From the NCBI RefSeq assembly GCF_002217925.1, contig NZ_BCMF01000004.1:186001-250000 (forward strand): DNA of 64,000 bases. The letters run 5' to 3'. This document shows positions 62,850 through 64,000 of the stretch, piece after piece. The position numbers and the translations under genes are program-made. The stretch comes from Secundilactobacillus mixtipabuli (lineage in GTDB: Bacteria > Bacillota > Bacilli > Lactobacillales > Lactobacillaceae). Position 1 is the stretch's first letter. Every line of letters begins with the position of its first letter. Under the pieces are notes generated by a model. That model had not been told where the DNA came from. It was given only the letters and a program-made list of their open reading frames with translations, and ran no database searches.

Positions 62850-64000
62850 TTAGTTATTCTCCCGCCGGTAAGCCAGCAACTGCTGACTGATGCCCTTCGT
62901 TTGCTCGTAAACCTGCGCGTAAATCTTGTGCAGCTGATCATACTTCTTAGCGTTATCAGGGTTTGGCAGGTACGTTTTGCCGAAATGCACGAACTTTTCA
63001 GCACATTCTTGGAAGTTCTTGAACCAGCCCAAACCAACGGCGGCAATCATTGCAGCACCCATACCAGGGCCCTGCTCGTTGGTTAAGCTAACAACCTTCT
63101 TATTGAAGATATCAGCTTGAATTTGCAACCACAGTGGACTCTTAGCACCGCCACCAATAGCAACAACCGTATCAAATTGCTTATCGTTCTCGTCGTAAAT
63201 ATCCATGATGTCTTTAAACGAGAAGATGATGCCTTCCAGAACAGCTCGAACAAAGTCTGACTTCTTGTGGGTCCCGTCAACACCAGTGAAACTCCCCCGG
63301 ATATCAGCATCCGCGTGCGGTGCCCGTTCACCCACGATATAAGGCGTGTATAGCAACCCGTTTGCGCCAACGCCGGAGTCAGCAGCACTGGCCACCATGT
63401 CGTCAAAGGATTCATCGCTGGCAAAGGTCCGCTTGAACCAATTCAGTGAATATCCCGCAGCGAGGGTCACACCCATTGAGTAATATGAATCCGGAATGGC
63501 ATGATCTTCAAATTGAAGCACGCCGTGATAGTCAACGGTTGGATCTTCTTCATACTTCAGCACAACACCGGAAGTCCCGATACTTGAAAGCACCATGTTA
63601 GGTGACAGAATGCCTGCACCAACAGCACCGGCAGCGTTATCAGCGGCACCGCCAAAGACTTTCGTGTGGGTATCCAGTCCTGAGAAGACCGCGTAGCTGC
63701 TGGTGACGTTGCCGGCTGAATCAATGGACTTCATTAATGGTGGACACATGGACATTGGAATATCAAAGGCGTCACAGATTGTTTGGCTCCACTTGCCGTC
63801 CTTAACGTCCAATAAAACAGTCCCTGTGGCATCTGAGTAATCCATGCCAAGCTTACCGGTCATCCGATATCGAACGTAATCCTTTGGCAGCAAGAAGGTC
63901 TTGGCTTGTGACCAAATATCTGGTTCATTTTCTTTAACCCAAAGCATCTTAGGTAACGTAAAACCTTCCAGCGGCTTATTCTTCGTGATATCGACAAATT
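62850..64000 (-). CDS. xylB: Xylulokinase, 5' end outside window
   Basis: FGGY-family kinase giving D-xylulose 5-phosphate, where the xylose and arabinose routes meet. The frame is open to the window edge and reads [20 protein letters not shown] before the first Met, so the N-terminal ATP loop (about 115 residues) lies beyond base 64000. Visible: [26 protein letters not shown] (sugar-binding), [42 protein letters not shown] and [20 protein letters not shown] (C-terminal FGGY signature). A xylA gene probably lies beyond the edge; not seen here. Confidence 0.93.
   Translation of the reverse strand, partial: FVDITKNKPLEGFTLPKMLWVKENEPDIWSQAKTFLLPKDYVRYRMTGKLGMDYSDATGTVLLDVKDGKWSQTICDAFDIPMSMCPPLMKSIDSAGNVTSSYAVFSGLDTHTKVFGGAADNAAGAVGAGILSPNMVLSSIGTSGVVLKYEEDPTVDYHGVLQFEDHAIPDSYYSMGVTLAAGYSLNWFKRTFASDESFDDMVASAADSGVGANGLLYTPYIVGERAPHADADIRGSFTGVDGTHKKSDFVRAVLEGIIFSFKDIMDIYDENDKQFDTVVAIGGGAKSPLWLQIQADIFNKKVVSLTNEQGPGMGAAMIAAVGLGWFKNFQECAEKFVHFGKTYLPNPDNAKKYDQLHKIYAQVYEQTKGISQQLLAYRRENN

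Overview
The window looks like a chromosomal segment of a lactic acid bacterium of the Lactobacillaceae. The grounds are moderate GC, strong GGAGG-type ribosome sites with frequent TTG/GTG starts, T-box leaders, CcpA-type cre sites, an LPxTG mucus-binding-type surface protein, two acetate kinases, and pentose gene sets of the araBDA and xylPQR/xylB type known from Lactobacillus pentosus, plantarum and brevis relatives. The genus cannot be fixed from the sequence alone. I see no rRNA, tRNA, CRISPR array, insertion sequence or prophage gene.

Layout. 1-11.6 kb: an MhqO/MhqD-like dioxygenase-hydrolase pair (first gene cut by the window edge), acetate kinase, a secreted zinc metalloprotease, a nucleoside deoxyribosyltransferase, a purine permease, an orphan PTS IIA, a hexapeptide acetyltransferase, a SerA-like dehydrogenase, a DedA protein, a PfoR-like membrane protein and an AraC regulator. 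11.7-20.5 kb: the full histidine pathway, hisZGDBHAFIEC, behind a T-box whose candidate specifier is CAC (His), with histidinol phosphatase hisK just upstream. 20.7-29.2 kb: a P1 peptidase, then an orphan response regulator-NUDIX-C39 peptidase operon divergent from pstSCAB1B2-phoU. A four-repeat, 11-bp-period PHO box lies between the regulator and pstS. 29.4-37.6 kb: a cold-shock protein with a long 5'UTR, luxS, a nitrilase-family amidase, a phosphatase, a second acetate kinase with a cre site on its -35, a large lectin/MucBP cell-wall protein, and an Ldh2-family dehydrogenase behind a T-box with candidate specifier AUG (Met).

37.7-51 kb is an arabinose/arabinan region: aldo-keto reductase, oligosaccharide symporter plus GH43 arabinofuranosidase, a divergent ArsR-like regulator with a large C-terminal domain, araBDA, araR, an aldose epimerase and an MFS sugar porter. 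The sequence TTTATACG recurs at the araB, araR/galM and porter promoters and is a candidate AraR half-site. 51-55 kb holds a small membrane protein, a lone OppA, a second C39-like peptidase and two unknown genes. 55-64 kb is a xyloside island: ROK kinase, GH1 glucosidase, ROK repressor XylR and GPH symporter XylP on the minus strand, divergent GH31 alpha-xylosidase XylQ, and xylulokinase XylB cut by the right edge. The XylP/XylQ divergence holds two cre sites and a near-identical 22-bp repeat in each leader.

As a system, arabinosides and xylosides enter by symport, are cleaved inside the cell, and pass through AraBDA and XylB to xylulose 5-phosphate. The phosphoketolase route then yields acetyl phosphate, which acetate kinase converts to acetate and ATP. 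CcpA together with AraR, XylR and probably the ArsR-like protein would set the order of use. The least ordinary items are the kinase-less degenerate response regulator beside the PHO box, the Met-type T-box on an Ldh2 enzyme, the ArsR fusion regulator, and a long imperfect palindrome after galM.
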